Shown: positions 11,123 through 25,265, counted from the first letter of the stretch. The stretch: DNA of 64,000 bases from Lucifuga dentata (GCA_014773175.1 VXCM01001416.1:62001-126000); one strand, 5' to 3'. Notes: generated by a model from the sequence alone, not told the origin. Translations and numbers: made by a program.

Positions 11123-14100
11123 TTAAGTTACATTAGCATCAATGATGAAAACAACTGATTCAAAGATTCAAAGTAGCTGCAGCTACTTTTATTTCCACTC
11201 ATACTGCCTCTCATCACTTTTTATCCAATAAGAAATTTCAAAATCACACCAGGAGAAGCTCAAGACCACAAACAAACCACATAACGGTGAATCAATACTA
11301 GTTGTAAACTTAAGATAACCTGTACAAGACAGAATCAACATGACAAGCAAGCTGTGAAAACGTCATCGTAAATGAATATGTTGGAGCAGCAAGTACTTTT
11401 CCCTCCACATATATATGTATTAAAGGAGAAATGCCATTTATTTGCATCCAGGACAATATATCTGACAGTTGTGCACTTCTTCAGCCTTGCTTTGTAAATC
11501 CGGAAAATGAGATGTTCAGTGTCTCATGCTTGTCCTCTACCATTTTCAATCATCTGCATCCAATATGTGCAACATTCAGTTCAGACAAGCATATGCTGTG
11601 GCACCCCTCTAAGGCCAATGAGTTCAATTTTGGAAATGCAACCGTGTAGCAGATGGTCGAAAGAATAGATGGACAGACAATACTAAGACAGATCAGGGCC
11701 AATCTGTACCCTCTCCCCCAGTTTCACCGTGGGTACAAAAATACACAAGTCTGATCAGAAGAAGTGCAAGGGCACTAATTTGCACCATGTTTGTTCAACA
11801 CAGGAAATCAGTTTGTGGAATGTGGGACATCGAATACAGCTGCCAAGCTTTAAAGTACAAATTAAGACTACGATTGTGTCATAATTCAGGGTCTGCCTTC
11901 CTTTAAGTACACATTTCACAACAGAATACAGAAACAGATGGAAAAGGCTGTCCTACTCCGAGGGCTCACCAAGATCAAGGAAAAAATATGGCCGTCTTTG
12001 GCCTGAATTTGCAGTAATGATGTTTTCAGATATAATTGTCAAGTTGGGAAATATCACAGAATAACAAATTTACCAGGTGTTGGCCCAAGTGGCCACAAGT
12101 CACCTGGAACGCTGGAAGCCAGACACAAATGCCAATGTTCCCGTTTGAAGTCGATATATATACTGTTAGTCATAATAGTCTGATATCATTTCCACACATT
12201 ATGAAACTAAAGTTACATGGATACCTTTACCTTCCCCTGGTGCACTGATTGCCATAAACTTGAGTATCAGGAAACTGGTCGCCGCTTTGTCAGCTGTTCA
12301 AGGGCAACTTCCTGGTTGTAAACTTGGAAATGTTCAATTTTACGAGTTCACAAGGGCCACACGAACACATTTCATAAAGATATGGAACTACAGAGTTGGC
12401 ATGGTGAACTACATAGTAACCCTTTGTGTGATAATTATGTTTAAAGTAAATTTTAGTTTTGAGAAATATCTTACTTGGTTGAGCCCAGGTGATCAAATTT
12501 AGATATCTAAAAACATAGGTGTGGGAGTCATAATTGTCCTATTTCAGAGTGTAGATATGTACATGATAATACGCTCAAACCATGTACTTTTTCTTCAAAG
12601 ATATTATAGAGTTAATCCTAGCTTTGATAAATTTAAAAGTTGATGGGCACAAGAAATGTTACTGCTTTGTTTAGTTTGGTTAAGTTTATCAAGAAAATAA
12701 TGTGTGTGTTTTCATTTCTCAAACTGACTTCACTGACCTATAGGCATGTATGAAATATTTTGGTTTATATCTGTCCAAGTTGCTGGTTGTTGCCAATGTG
12801 TATGTTGTAGTTGTTTTTTGTTCCTTATACCCTGGAGAGGAGTCTAAAAGAACAAAATAAATGAAATGAAATGAAACACCATTACTACTGGACTGTGAGG
12901 CTCGGCTGCAGATCACACTTTGGCAGATACCGTTTAATTTGGAGATGAAGAAAAGTTTCGGCGTACTAGCCTTCAGTTCAGGAGTTCTGAAACTATCAAT
13001 CCTAAATATGACCAGCCCTCCCTTAAAACAAACTGCCAAACAAGCATCGACCAGAGTTTTAATCAAGTTAAAAGAGGAACGCATTTTCAAAAATGGATTT
13101 CAGTGTATTTCACTGAAAGCTTAGGGAACCAGACTGACTTCGACAGGCCGGCTGTGCTCCATGATGATCATGGGCCTGAGTCTGTCTTGGGTTGAGTTTA
13201 AAGCGATGGACATGAACAGCTAGAATTAGTGCTTTGATTACCAAGTGCATCTTGTGCTGGTAGGAAAGACAGAAATGTTTTACTATTTACGTTGAGGCAA
13301 ACACATCCACCCATGAAACCACAAAATAACATTAGTTACATAATTAGTGGTGAAATTTATGATTCAGTGTTTGTATCACATGCCAAGGGACTGGCAATAA
13401 ATTTGAGCTTTCTCACTAATTATGAGGGTGTAACTAATTATCTGTTATCACTATTAAATAAATATGCCAAGCTTTTGGTCAAGCCACGGGAAAATAGCCT
13501 ACATAAAACATGCCATCTTTTGCATGGATGTACTTTCTAAATTCAGTCTTATGCAAAATTAGCATTCATCAAAACGGACTGCAAATATACAGAATTAAAG
13601 TAATGATGTATACGCAAAACTTTTAATTGTATTAATTATCTGCTACTGATAAATTAATGAATTTAGGCCAAACTCTCCTCCCTCGTGTCCTGAGAGATCA
13701 CTGTGACTAACTCATTATCCTAAGCTTCTTTATGGTTGGCAGTAAGAAGCTCTGTGTGATCACTGAGAACAGATACAAAGATTATGGAACTGTATTAGAT
13801 TTTAGATGAATTTACTCTCAATTTTACCAATCTCCTTTCTTCTTTGTGAGGAAAATTACATACAGTATGCCTCCTGAATAATTTCATGGGAAAAACAAAG
13901 ACTGGAACGGTTAAATAATGCGGCACTAAACTGAATTTTCTGAGCGGTAGCAGCCAAAACAGATTCAAAGTCATTCCTGATATATCCATGCCTGAAAACA
14001 CTTTAAAGCATTAAAGAAGAAGGATTGACTTCTGTAGGACTGTACTGTTTTAAAACAATATCCCTTGATAATATTAAAATTTATATGCAACACCTTTTTG

Positions 14101-14694
14101 GTAGATTCATAATGACTTTGTTTTCCATTTGTTTTTACTTATCCATTTGAAATTTAACAGAATATTGCGTTCCTCCATTCACCAATGTCCCAATGACTAG
14201 TTGAGCTGCTGAGACTTCCGGCTTCTGATATAAATTTTGCAGCCTGTGCTCTGTTTGGGAATAAACACTCAACACCTGCTGGAGTTTTTTTTTGCACATT
14301 CCTAAAGTCAACTAGATTTCCAACTGCTCAATAAATGAGGCAGATACAGAAAAGTAAGCACATTTCACATATGACAGCTGAAAGTGTATTTTCTGTTCCA
14401 TTTCAGGTGCCATCTACTTCAAATACCACTTTTGAAGGTCAAATAACAATAATAATCCACATCTTAAGCCTTATATTGCCTTTGTGTAAGGACAAAACTC
14501 ATCTCGTGTGTGGTGTCTGGTGTCCTGAGCTCCACTGTATGCTGGTCTGTCTTATCTTTGGGGTCAGAACTCAAAGTGACACTACGGCAGACTACCTCAG
14601 CTGCAAGTTCAGCCTGGTAGCCTTCAGTCCTATGACAGATGTACCTTTGTAGGCTGTGCCCTTCAGAAGAAGCAGCTGCTGAAATGGGAAGCAC
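11123..14694. other. No recognisable gene (3.6 kb)
   Basis: Largely unique AT-rich sequence without transposon ends or long microsatellites. Open frames up to 123 codons (minus, 12719-13090) have no recognisable domain and no splice context. It could be intronic to a minus-strand gene starting near 25.3 kb, but nothing here proves that. Confidence 0.45.
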
Positions 14695-14698
14695 TTAA

Positions 14699-15300
14699 AG
14701 GACCATACCGGCGATCGTGCATGTTTCAGCCAGTATATACTGTACAACCTGCACACATGTTGCGTTACTGACAATCATTTCCAGAACATAAAACTGTATT
14801 TTGGTTTCCTGTTATTTTTTCAAATCCCCTAATCTTTCAAAGTCAATTGTTCAGGTGATGCAACCAACTTAAAATTCAATGTTTTGCCTGCTAACACTTA
14901 TGCACAATTGTAGAAGGCATGGTCATTTTAAATTTATCTGTAAAAGCCATCTTCTCCTGGGATTATATTTCCTGGCAGAGAAATACATAGTTGTCATTGC
15001 AGCTTTGTGTTGGATCAGTTAAATAAAATTACTTCGGCAAAAAAATCTAATAGACATCTTGTTAGCTGTGATGGATTACGTATCTCAAGAATGTTTCAAA
15101 TCTCTAATCTCAAATCTCTAAATTGATTCTAGTAGTGTACTGGAATAAGCTGTAGCCAATGACAGTCTGGAAGGTAGGAAAAACATTCTGAAATTTACCA
15201 TAAAGCAGTCTGTATATTTTGGAAAATAACACAACATGTATGTGGACCGTACGTATACAGTATTTTGGGCTCAAACATGCGTGATCGCAGGTATGATCCT
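14699..15300 (+). mobile_element. Fold-back element, copy 3 (subfamily A)
   Basis: TTAA on both sides (14695-14698 and 15301-15304). Ends are AGGACCATACCGGCGATCGT and GCAGGTATGATCCT. A hAT-like element is inserted exactly at its right target site. Confidence 0.85.
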
Positions 15301-15306
15301 TTAAAC

Positions 15307-15727
15307 CAGTCATTCTCAAAGTCCAGATCTGGACCGAACCACAGCTGTCTCCGAACTCTGAGCAAATTATACTTTTCATATGTATTATTTGTATTATATG
15401 TGAGACATTGATGCGACGCAATGACTCAAAATTCTCTGCTTTCTCTACAGCGGAGAAAGTGAAACCAAATGTCCGACTGTCTGTGAGAATCTCTGCTTTG
15501 GTTTTGTCCAATCACATTCAGTCCCATCATCTCCATAGGATCTTTGAGAGTGACAGTGCAGATTGAGAGTTGATAGAGCCCCCCANNNNNNNNNNNNNNN
15601 NNNNNNNNNCCCCCCACCCCCGAAATTCCTGGTAAAAATTAGGATCCTAATCCGACCTTAATAAACATACCTGTCTTATTGAAAATGTTCTTTGTGGACC
15701 TTTAAGATTTGAATTTGAGTACCCCTG
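15307..15727. mobile_element. hAT-like non-autonomous element, copy 2
   Basis: The same ends as the 9553 copy, with perfect 8-bp flanking duplications CTTTAAAC (15299-15306 and 15728-15735). The middle is interrupted by the 24-N gap 15586-15609, so its true length is unknown. It is inserted at the terminus of fold-back copy 3. Confidence 0.85.
15586..15609. other. Assembly gap (24 Ns)
   Basis: The only multi-base gap. It lies between C-rich sequences inside the hAT-like element at 15307-15727. Confidence 0.95.
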
Positions 15728-15735
15728 CTTTAAAC

Positions 15736-18700
15736 TGTCAATGTGTAGTTCAAGGTGATGGGACAGATGGAGGGACAGAACTGAAAGACAAAGTTTTGTT
15801 GTTGCTATTACAGTTCCCACTCATTGCCTCGTCTTTCGAAATCAATAGAAGTTTACTTTCCCACTCTAACTGTAACAGGTTTCAGCGTGTTTGTTTTAGG
15901 AGTTTTATCCATCTCCTATCAGTTGGTGAATTATAAACATATTTTATGTTTAGTATAGAGACGTTCCATTTCACAGGCTGCTGAACAAGACAAAGTCTGA
16001 ATCTGTTTGGTGATACTAAGACTGGTGGTCTGTAAACACATACAAAATGCACTGTATGTTTAAACACAAAGTTTAAAACTGCAAATACCTGCAAAGCAGA
16101 AACAATTTGTCCCCCATGTTGTGATATTGGCAAATTATTGGAAGGTTTTTGTACTTGCCAGTTTGAAACTTCATAACTGTTACATGTGGAGGCAAAAACA
16201 ATGAGAGCGAAACTGAAGACTGGAATCGTGGCATAATTTTTTATGAAATCAATCATAGTGAAATTAATCCATTTCTCATTTTGCTGGAGGGGCCCTGGGA
16301 CCCCCCCACTAATACTTTGAGAACCGCTGGATAAAACTAATAGAACTCATTCAGTTCTTAATGCATATTCACATGCCATTAGAAGATAAAAGATAATTGT
16401 CTAAGGTTTCGCAATTGCTTTTTTCAGACTTGAGTGTTTCAGTTTAGAAGAGACTCGAGTGTATTCTGGAATCGACTCGTCCAATCTCAGGTTAACGGCT
16501 CAGCAGACATACAGCATAAGAGTGAATTCACCAGAGTGATTCCTCAATCAGAATTTGCAAGCATGGCAGATGTTTAAAAAAAAAAAAAAAAAAAANAAAA
16601 AAAAAAAAAAAAAAATATTGAGGTAGAGGAGAAAAGTAATATTTTTAATATTTTTAGCATTGCCATTTATTTCATATTCAGCAAAAACAGCATGTAAGAA
16701 GTGTATAGCCAAACTGATGATTAAAATTCTAGCCAATGTTAAAGTGTTAACCTAATCATAGCCTAACCGTAGCCTAGCCTCAAGCAAAGAGTGTGGAAGA
16801 GCCTGCAGCTTTCTTTTGCTTTGCGGGTTAAATCCTTCTTCGTATGCATGTAGTAGAATTATTACAAGTATTTGGACCTAATCTAGAAAAGCAAAGGCTA
16901 TCATAACAGCCGGGATCCGAGTCTGTCTAACTTCAATAAAATAATTGATTATACTGGGTACTGCTCAATCCAGCAGGGTGCTCTGGGGTAGGAAAAATGT
17001 GTTTTCATAAAGCACAGAACACAAAGTAAAAGTATAGATCTAACTTCAATCAGGGCACAATCTTTAATTTTATTATAGCAGAGTAACTGTACCAATAACA
17101 TTTTGTAAACCTGCCTGTAGGCACTTTTCAAATGCCTAATTCTGCACTGGCCTAAATTGCGCTGCCTTTTTGTAAAGCACAATTCTGTTTCCTTGGAGAA
17201 CAGAGTTACAGTTTACAAGCTATCACATTTTTTTGGACATGCACAGATGGTTTTCAGTCTGCTCGAATTAAATAGATAAATGTCACCGGTATTTTGTGAA
17301 AGTGTTTTCAGATGCTGAGCCGAGTTTTATTCTGGATCACGCGGTGGCTGGTCTGGCCCTGAGACTGATTCTTTCCCTGTGTGTTCTGTCATGTTTTAAG
17401 AGAGTACAATGAGATTTTAATGAATTCACAACTGAAACAGGCGTCTTACTTCTCCACACGACAAAATGAAGGGTCAAAGCTGAAATGTTAGATGCATTTA
17501 GGGCCTACATTCTTCACCAATGGGCTTAGAATAATGGAGGCTAGGTCAAAAGGCCAGAACATGCATCTGTGTTTTGTTTTCTAATCAAATTTTCATTCAT
17601 TTTGTCACCATTCAGTGTTGTCTTCAGAGTTTCTTGATCTGAATACACAGTGAAACTTCTGTCAGCTGTAGAAATTAAACACTTCTTTCAGTCTGAGTTT
17701 TCTGCATATGGTCACTAAGGTTGTGCAAATCCAGTGCAAATCCATAACAATGTTATGGTGGCCTAATTTGTAAAATATTTCTTTCTCTGTTTAAAAGTCA
17801 ATATGCTAAAGATTTAAACTCTGTATCCAGCAGATATGCACACACTACGCCCACAATTCCTACACGATATCAGCGATTGATTTCAGATTGATTTGAGTTT
17901 GAAGACAAACTCAGCAGGCTATGCTGGGGAGTGAGCTCTCTCTTCATTTCACAGCTTTTTTGACATTTTCTATGCCAAGTTTGGTAAACGAGACATGTAC
18001 ACACACACGCGACACACCAACCTTTTTTTTTTTTTTTTTNTTTTTTTTTTTTTTTGTCAGACTGTTTTCTCAAGTTTGAAAGAACAATTAATTACATGTA
18101 TTGAATTAAATAAATTCCATGAACAAAAACTACAATTGGTGAGAAGTCATTTTTGAAGCCATAACGTAGCATTTTGTGCCAACCAAAGCTTAGCACTAAC
18201 ACTTTCAGAAATAGCAGCCTTCCAGCAAAAACCATAAATCATACACTGTGGAGAAAACTGCAATGTTTATTTGCATAAGCTTCAAAAGCCTGCATTTTTT
18301 CTACATGCAAACTTCACAAAGTGGAATGTATAACACTCAAAGATATCTTGTCACATTCAGGGGATGAATTATGCATGTGACAGTTAAATCTAACGTCTTG
18401 AGGATGGTATACAGAATTATTTTAAAAATACCAAAAATCACAATGGAAACGTCAGTTTTAATGAGTTATTACAAACCTTTGGATATCTTGCAACTTCGTC
18501 CATGTTACTTTCCTTTTTTCACAGTCAGTGCCTCATATTTACAATACATCTGACATGATAGGGATATTAAATAATCACCAACTAGGCTAACTCCTTGTAG
18601 CCTTGTAGCTACCTACAATAAATACACTTCCACTTTTGCCATGTTGATGACAAGAACCTGCTGTGAAGTTTGAGGACACTTGTAAGGCCACACTGCAGCA

Positions 18701-20534
18701 GGAAAACCGATCCCCTAGCTGAAAACAATATTGTGCTGAGAAAAAATTAAACACTGGCTGATCGCAGAAGGGAAAGATGAGGTTGGCTGCCAGAGTGGAG
18801 GATGTCTGCGACTGCTTTTGCAGATTTGCAGCACGGGGAAAACAGCATGGGGAAGGGCAAGATGTGCTGAGAGGTAAAAATCTGGCCATATTTCTTTCAT
18901 TTCCGATGCACTGATTGCAGACAAATCCTTCGTTATGTCTGTGGGGACGTGAAGGAAGGAGATATGCTGATATGCAAAGCAGGAGAACCAAGGCCGCTGT
19001 CCCAGATGGTTTTCTGTTTTGACTTGAGTGAATTCCCCAGCTTTTTACAGTCTAATAAATACCATATAGCCAAACTAATTTTATACATGGTTCACATCAC
19101 TCATTTCTAATGTCATGAATTAAAGATGGCCTTTTCATATTCAGGCTCTTCTTTTGGCAATAGGCAGTAGGCAGTAAACCTCTATGACATTAGCATAGCT
19201 TCAACTCTGCCACCCAAGTTGCTGTTAACCTTATTTGGTGTAATAGATTTTTTTTTTTTTCAGTAGCAATAAAATATTAAAATATTCGCTGCGCTGATGC
19301 TTGCGGTGAAATATGGAGATGTCTCCTGCAGACCTTCTGAGAGTTTGTATAATTCTGGTGCTGAAGCTGTCAGCACTTTGTCCAACAGGGGAGATCTTGC
19401 CCTCCTCTCACTATATGTATATGTATAAATGATTATAAATATGTATCATATGTATAAAATATCATGTATCATTCCCTCTTCATTTATTCCTCTTCAAAAT
19501 AAAAAATAAAAAATACAAGGGCCTCCTCCACTCTCACCTTTTCTCCATTCAGAAATCTCATTCAGTCAGAGATGACAACTTGTTGATTGTGAGATGTACT
19601 GCCATGTCCTGATGAGTCCACCAAAATGAGAGAAGGGTTTAACACTGCAGCCTGAAAGGTGTGTGCCACAGTGGGTACCGTCACACAGCTGATAACGGTG
19701 TTAAGCAAAGCCCAAATGACAGCAAAGCCCACATCCATCACCAAATATCCAAGAAGTGACATTTCTCTTGAGCAATATCCAGAAATGTTCCCATACAGCT
19801 CAACTCTTTTTACAGGTTTGTTCTATATGGCAACTGTGGTATCTCACTGGTAAAGTGTTCATTTATAAGTCAAAGTCATAAGTAAGTTCGTAGTAAAAAT
19901 GTGGTGGAATGTGTATGTGAGGTGCAGAGTATCAAATCTGGCATCCAAACCAAACATGTGTAACCTCCTGATATAAACTGATAACACTGAGTATAGTTGC
20001 AGAACTCCCCAAAGTTGGAAAAAAGCTGGTAGAAGAAGGTTTTATCGCCAGTCTCTCCAAATGAATGATTAAAACACAGTTCTATAATGCACAAAGTAGC
20101 TCCACAGACCCTACAACACAGAGAACTTCCTTCAGTCTTCAGAGATAATCACAATTACAAGCAAAATCAGCAGCGATCATAAAAACAGACTAGACACGTG
20201 CACAGATTTAAACCTGTTTAATAATAACCATCTCTGCAAAAGGGAGTCCAACAGCTAGCCATCAAAATGGAGCATTAAACATTAACTGTTTTGAAAGGAA
20301 CGATGCTTTGAGTCAGAGGCAGCTGCTGTCAGAAGTGATGAGGATCTTCACATGCACATGTAACGACTGGCACACTAGACTGTACAGCTCGTGATGAAAC
20401 ATCTCGAGTCCATCCATGAGCTTAAGAACCTAAGAAAGCATGTTATATCTACTGTACTTAATCTGCATTTTTAAAAATTCAAGGCTCTTTAGTGTACTCA
20501 ACACGAAATCAGGACACATTCAACACAGTAAATT
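15736..20534. other. No recognisable gene (4.8 kb)
   Basis: AT-rich. Contains N joints in poly-A (16596) and poly-T (18040), a hAT-like end near 16315-16329 (TTTGAGAACCGCTG), and one member of a repeat pair at 18736-18825. No exon can be supported. Confidence 0.45.
18736..18825 (+). repeat. Dispersed repeat pair, member 1 (partner 39647-39737)
   Basis: Shares about 80% identity by eye over some 90 bases with 39647-39737, including CTGGCTGATCGCAGAAGGGA. Both copies can be read as WLIAEGK in the same frame, suggesting a decayed coding repeat. The family is not recognised. Confidence 0.5.
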
Positions 20535-20661
20535 GATTGCTATTAAGGCCGTCGTGTCTGGGGGGGAAAAAACATGCATGTTTTCATTACGGTCTGCNGA
20601 TTGCTATTAAGGCCGTCGTGTCTGGGGGGGAAAAAACATGCATGTTTTCATTACGGTCTGC
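20535..20661. repeat. Direct duplication of 63 bp around N 20598 (assembly joint)
   Basis: 20535-20597 equals 20599-20661. Confidence 0.85.
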
Positions 20662-21652
20662 CAGTACACGACGACTCGATCACCAGCTGCCATGTCTGAA
20701 AAGGTTAATGCATTGTAAACAATTAGTGTCCTCCTTTCAGCAAAAACTACCATGAAGCCCTCAAGGCCTTGGTTGAGGGTTTCCACATCACGCTACATCT
20801 GACGGATGAGCTCCACAAAAGCTTCCTTTCACTGCTGATGAAGGACAACATCCTTAGGATTCACTCCACAACGGGCCATGGCACAGCCACAATGTCTCAC
20901 AAGCAACAGCTTGGGGCAAAAATACAGTTCCGGGCATCGAGGGGCTCTGAGCAGAGTGTGGCTTCAAAGAGATTTCAAAAACCCTTTTTTACAATAAATA
21001 AATCAAATTTTGTCCTGTTGCAACAATTAAACAAGAGCAAACTGAAAACCATATGGTCTGACAGCACAGCCTGAAAAACAGAGTTACGGAATGAGGCTGT
21101 GAGGATAATAAAAACCTGTCTTCACAAGAATAACTTCTATTTCTCATGATTTCCAGTCAAACTTTACCCTGCTGCACAGATTGATTTTAGCCTTCAGCAC
21201 ATCTGTCACTGAACATGAAAACAATTCTACTGCATTTCAGATGGGTTTACAATTATCTGACGCCTACAGTGAACACCGCAAAAAGCACTTCCCTTAAGCA
21301 CATACTGAAAGCTGCAAGTTATAAAAGACATATGCTGAATGAATGCAAGTGACAGGCACAATAACAAAAAAAAACACAACAATTTCACATACAGAAGAAA
21401 AACATAAACAAGCATTGATGCTTTAGGATAGGCAGGGAGATTCTCCGTGTAACAGTCTCAATACAGAGATCGTGAAGCACCTCTTAACACAATCAGAGAG
21501 CACAGGGTTTGTTTCACCACATGTAAATCAATTAAGCTACAACACCAGAGCTGCTGTGTCATACAGCCCTTGTCTGCTCTCCGTCTACTCGAGAAGATGG
21601 GCCGGTGCTGGGAGAGCTGCCAAGTACATCCAAACCATGACTGGGCAAACAC
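20662..21652. other. No supported gene; open plus-strand frame of unknown meaning
   Basis: A 101-codon frame at 20769-21074 follows a CCTTTCAG near 20740 and has less AT bias than its surroundings (EALKALVEGFHITLHLTDEL). I know no such family and no donor was fixed, so it is left uncalled. Confidence 0.35.
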
Positions 21653-21785
21653 GGCTCCCCAAGCCATGTTATTCAGCCGGCCACGGAAGCAGCTTCAAGC
21701 AATCAGACGTACTTAAACNGGCTCCCCAAGCCGTGTTATTCAGCCGGCCACGGAAGCAGCTTCAAGCAATCAGACGTACTTAAAC
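21653..21785. repeat. Direct duplication of 66 bp around N 21719 with one mismatch (assembly joint)
   Basis: 21653-21718 and 21720-21785 differ at a single base (CCATG against CCGTG), as expected if the two contig ends came from different alleles. Confidence 0.85.
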
Positions 21786-22005
21786 GCCGCATTTGCCGCG
21801 CCAACTTCCACGCAAGGCCGTTAATCATAATCCATTCAATCCATTTCGCCAAGTTAACTGTAATATTTTCCTGCCATGTCGGTCTCTTGAATGTGTGAAG
21901 CTGAAGGTTTCCATATAGAGCAAATGGAAGAAGAAAATTCCCAGTCTTACTCAGCAAATATAGCTTTGATAAGGATTGGTTACTAAATGCCAGCTAATCT
22001 ATTAA

Positions 22006-22539
22006 AGGACCATACCACCCATTTTGCATGTTTGAGCCTAATATATTCAATTTTCATACATGCTACGTTACTGACAATCATTTCCCAAAGGATAAAAACA
22101 TATTTCAGCTTTCCTGATATTTTGCAAAATCTCTTAATCTTTCAAAATCAAATATTCAAGTGATACACCCACCTTAAAAATTGACGTTTCGTCTGCTAAT
22201 AGTTACGCAAATTATGAAGTCACGGTTGTTTAAAGTTGTCGATAAACGCAGCTCTTCTTGTGGGACTAGATTCCCCGGTGGAGACATGCATTCACTCCAT
22301 GCTTTTTATTGCGCTTAAATGCTAAAATTACGAAACTTTGAAAAAAATCTGAATATACGTGTTGTTCATGATGATGGATTACCTATCCCAAGAACATTTC
22401 AAGTATCAGCAAGTTGATTTTAATAGTGTATCAGAATGAACTGAAACCAATGGGTAGGAAAAACATTTTTGAACTCACCGTTCCAGTAGTATGCTTTGGG
22501 AAATTAGACCCAAACATGCAAAATGGGTGGTATGGTCCT
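22006..22539 (+). mobile_element. Fold-back element, copy 4 (subfamily B)
   Basis: Begins AGGACCATACCACCCATTTT after TTAA (22002-22005) and ends AAATGGGTGGTATGGTCCT. The inverted repeats run over 80 bp (ACTGACAATCATTTCCCAAAG is matched on the right by CTTTGGGAAAT). The interior carries the subfamily B block CTCCATGCTTTTTATTGCGC. Confidence 0.85.
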
Positions 22540-23262
22540 TAAAAACTGTCATCTTAAATGTGATCGCCACAGCGTTCTCAAAATCCACCGTGATTTTGTT
22601 GCTTTTTATGTAATTATTTAGTCAGTTTTGTTCACCAATACCAATTTTTGGCATTTTGTAGCAGGAAAACCACAGTAAGTAATAACATTTAAAATGGCTC
22701 TGTACCAATTTGATGTCCTGGGGAGCCAATGTGCACAATACCAGGGCGATGGTGCAGCTAAATGGAATGAATGCAGCCATCATTGATGTTATTACTTACA
22801 CTTGTGTTTGACAAGCTGAAATTAAAAAGACCTATTGCTCATTTAAAGGTAGTAAATTATGTGAGAAAGCTGATTAAGCACGGGTGGGTCAAGAGTTGCT
22901 AATCCTAAAAAAAAAATAATGTAGTAGTCAGGCTTTTAATGAATGCACTCGCGTCCCACGGTGAACACTAGTGAACACATTTTCAAAAGGCTTTCCTGTT
23001 CTGCACCTGACCTTGACTTCTGACCTCACTTTTTTTTTGGGNGGGGGGGGGGGGATCCCCTGGGCATCAACAAGGGATTTTATGTAATCCGAGGTACTTG
23101 CTGTGGCCTCGTTACCTCTCACAATGTCACCTTAATAAATCATTAATCCCATGGTGAGGTTTGCATTAATTCACTCTTTGAGCCAAGCAAAATTTGAATA
23201 AGTGAGTAAAGTTCATAATAAATTCTTCGCAACACTCTATTTTCCTGAGAACAAGACTTTAA
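22540..23262. other. No recognisable gene
   Basis: Unique AT-rich DNA with a poly-G joint and N at 23042. Confidence 0.5.
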
Positions 23263-23825
23263 AGGACAATACTGGCGATTTAGCAGGTTATCCCAATATG
23301 TACAACCCACATACACATTATGTTACTGACAACTATTTCCCACTATATACTACTGGAGTGGCACATTTTAGAATTTTCTTTCCTGCCTTCCAGGCTGCCA
23401 CTGGTTTTGTTTCATTCCAGCACACTATAAAAAATCAACTTGAGAGACTTGAAACATAATCCATCACACAAAACATGTCTGTTAAGTTTATTTTTGTCAA
23501 AGTAACTTTATTTAACCAATCCAACACAGAGCTGCAATTTCTCCGCCAGGGAATATAATCCCAGCAGAAGACAGCTTTTATCAAGAAATGAAAACGGCCG
23601 AGCCTTCTACAATCGTGTAGAAGGATCATGTGTTAGCAGACGAAACCTTGAATTTTAAGGTGGGTGCATCACCTGAGCATTTGACTTTGAAAGATTAAGG
23701 GATTTGAAAAAATCACAACAAGACTAAAGTATGCTTTTAGGTTTTAGAAATTGTTTGTCAGCACCACAACGTGTATGTAGGCAGCATTATTGGGCTTAAA
23801 CGTGCAAAATTGCCAGTATGGTCCT
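23263..23825 (-). mobile_element. Fold-back element, copy 5 (subfamily A, reverse)
   Basis: TTAA on both sides (23259-23262 and 23826-23829). Ends are AGGACAATACTGGCGATTT and AATTGCCAGTATGGTCCT. The internal CCAGGGAATATAATCCCAG is reversed. Confidence 0.85.
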
Positions 23826-23829
23826 TTAA

Positions 23830-25265
23830 GTACATGATATCTTTCCCCACTCCAGGGATTTGGATGCTCAATTGTTCATCCATTTGCTGCATTTCTCTTG
23901 AGGTACTCCTCCAATTTGTTGACTTATGGTAAGAGTATGATAAGGGGAAAGTGTTTAACACTGCTGGGTTGACCGCAACAGGGTTTCTGAAGTCTCTGAG
24001 GCCAAGAGCTTCTGAAACCAACCTCAGGGGGCAGCAGGCCAAGTGCCAAATCCGTTACTGAAATAACTTTTGACAGCAGCACCGTTACTGTCCAGTAAGG
24101 TGGATGTTCCTGCATGAGCGATGCTGACCACAGGCATTGTATTTGTGTAGGCAGAGTGCTGCAGAAAGCACTCTGTCTACACAACTCTGATTGTCAGCCT
24201 GGTGAAACCGTAAAAGGAGCGTATATTATTTAGCATAAAAGGAGCGTATATTATTTAGTGCTCGGGCATTTCTTGCATGCGGTAATAAAAACTGAAGTAA
24301 GACTTTGTACCAATAAGTAATACAGGGGAGATATAAAGGATGCAAGGATGGTTATGCAACAATATGTAAAAACTCTGCAATCTGGCTTCAGGCTATATAT
24401 TTGTCTGAATTTGTAGTCTAAATTGAAAGTTTTTAAAGCAGGGGTGCAAATAAATACACAGAGGCAGGAAGGTGTTACTGCAAAGTTTGGCCCTCAGTGA
24501 TGCAGTTAATCCAGGCACACACACTGCAACATCATCCTCTGATTACTGGTGAAAACAGTGCCATGCTGCTGCATCAATAATAGACACTTTGGCGTTAAGG
24601 GAGGATTAAGATTTAGGAGTCCACCTACATCCACTAGGACATGTCAGGAAATCCTCATTCTGATGTCAGACTTGGAAATTGTAACACTTTGCCCTGCAGA
24701 CATCAGACTATGTGGGGCAAGCTCTAGTTTTGTCTACTTGTATAATGCTCTCCCACCATGAGAGATGAATTTTCAATAATAAATGGAAATTTCAGACAAT
24801 ACTATAATGTGATATATATTTGCAGTTCTTACTGAGAAATTTTACCCATTTTATTTGTTGTTTTAGCACTACATTGTCTACACCTACAGCTGATAGTGTG
24901 GCACTTTGCAACTGTTATGCTGCATATTCCTATAATATTATGTTGGTATAAATTTTATAATATCCCTATAATAAGTGGTTGTGTTTCTCACTGGTAAGCC
25001 TAAAGTGACCTCATTGGCAGGTTTTTTTTAATGTTATTTGGACTATACACTTTATATATATATATATATATATATACATACATATATACATATATATGAT
25101 GTTTGCATTTGTAAATTATTTTTTGTGTAATAGAATTTGTGGTTTTTAAATAAGTTAGCATATATCTCTCTCAAAAAAAAAAAAGACCAATCAGGAGAGC
25201 GGCTACCTCTGCGGTTGCATGTTGCAGAAATTNTGGGGATGCAGATGAGGGGGGAGTTTACTCAC
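23830..25265. other. No supported gene; would be intron 1 of the candidate minus-strand gene
   Basis: Holds a direct repeat of about 23 bp (TAAAAGGAGCGTATATTATT at 24211-24260), a (TA)n/(TACA)n microsatellite near 25055-25097, and an N at 25233. Minus-strand frames at 23758-24184 have no recognisable motif. Confidence 0.45.
25055..25097. repeat. (TA)n and (CATA)n microsatellite
   Basis: Alternating TA followed by ATACATACATATA. Confidence 0.8.
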
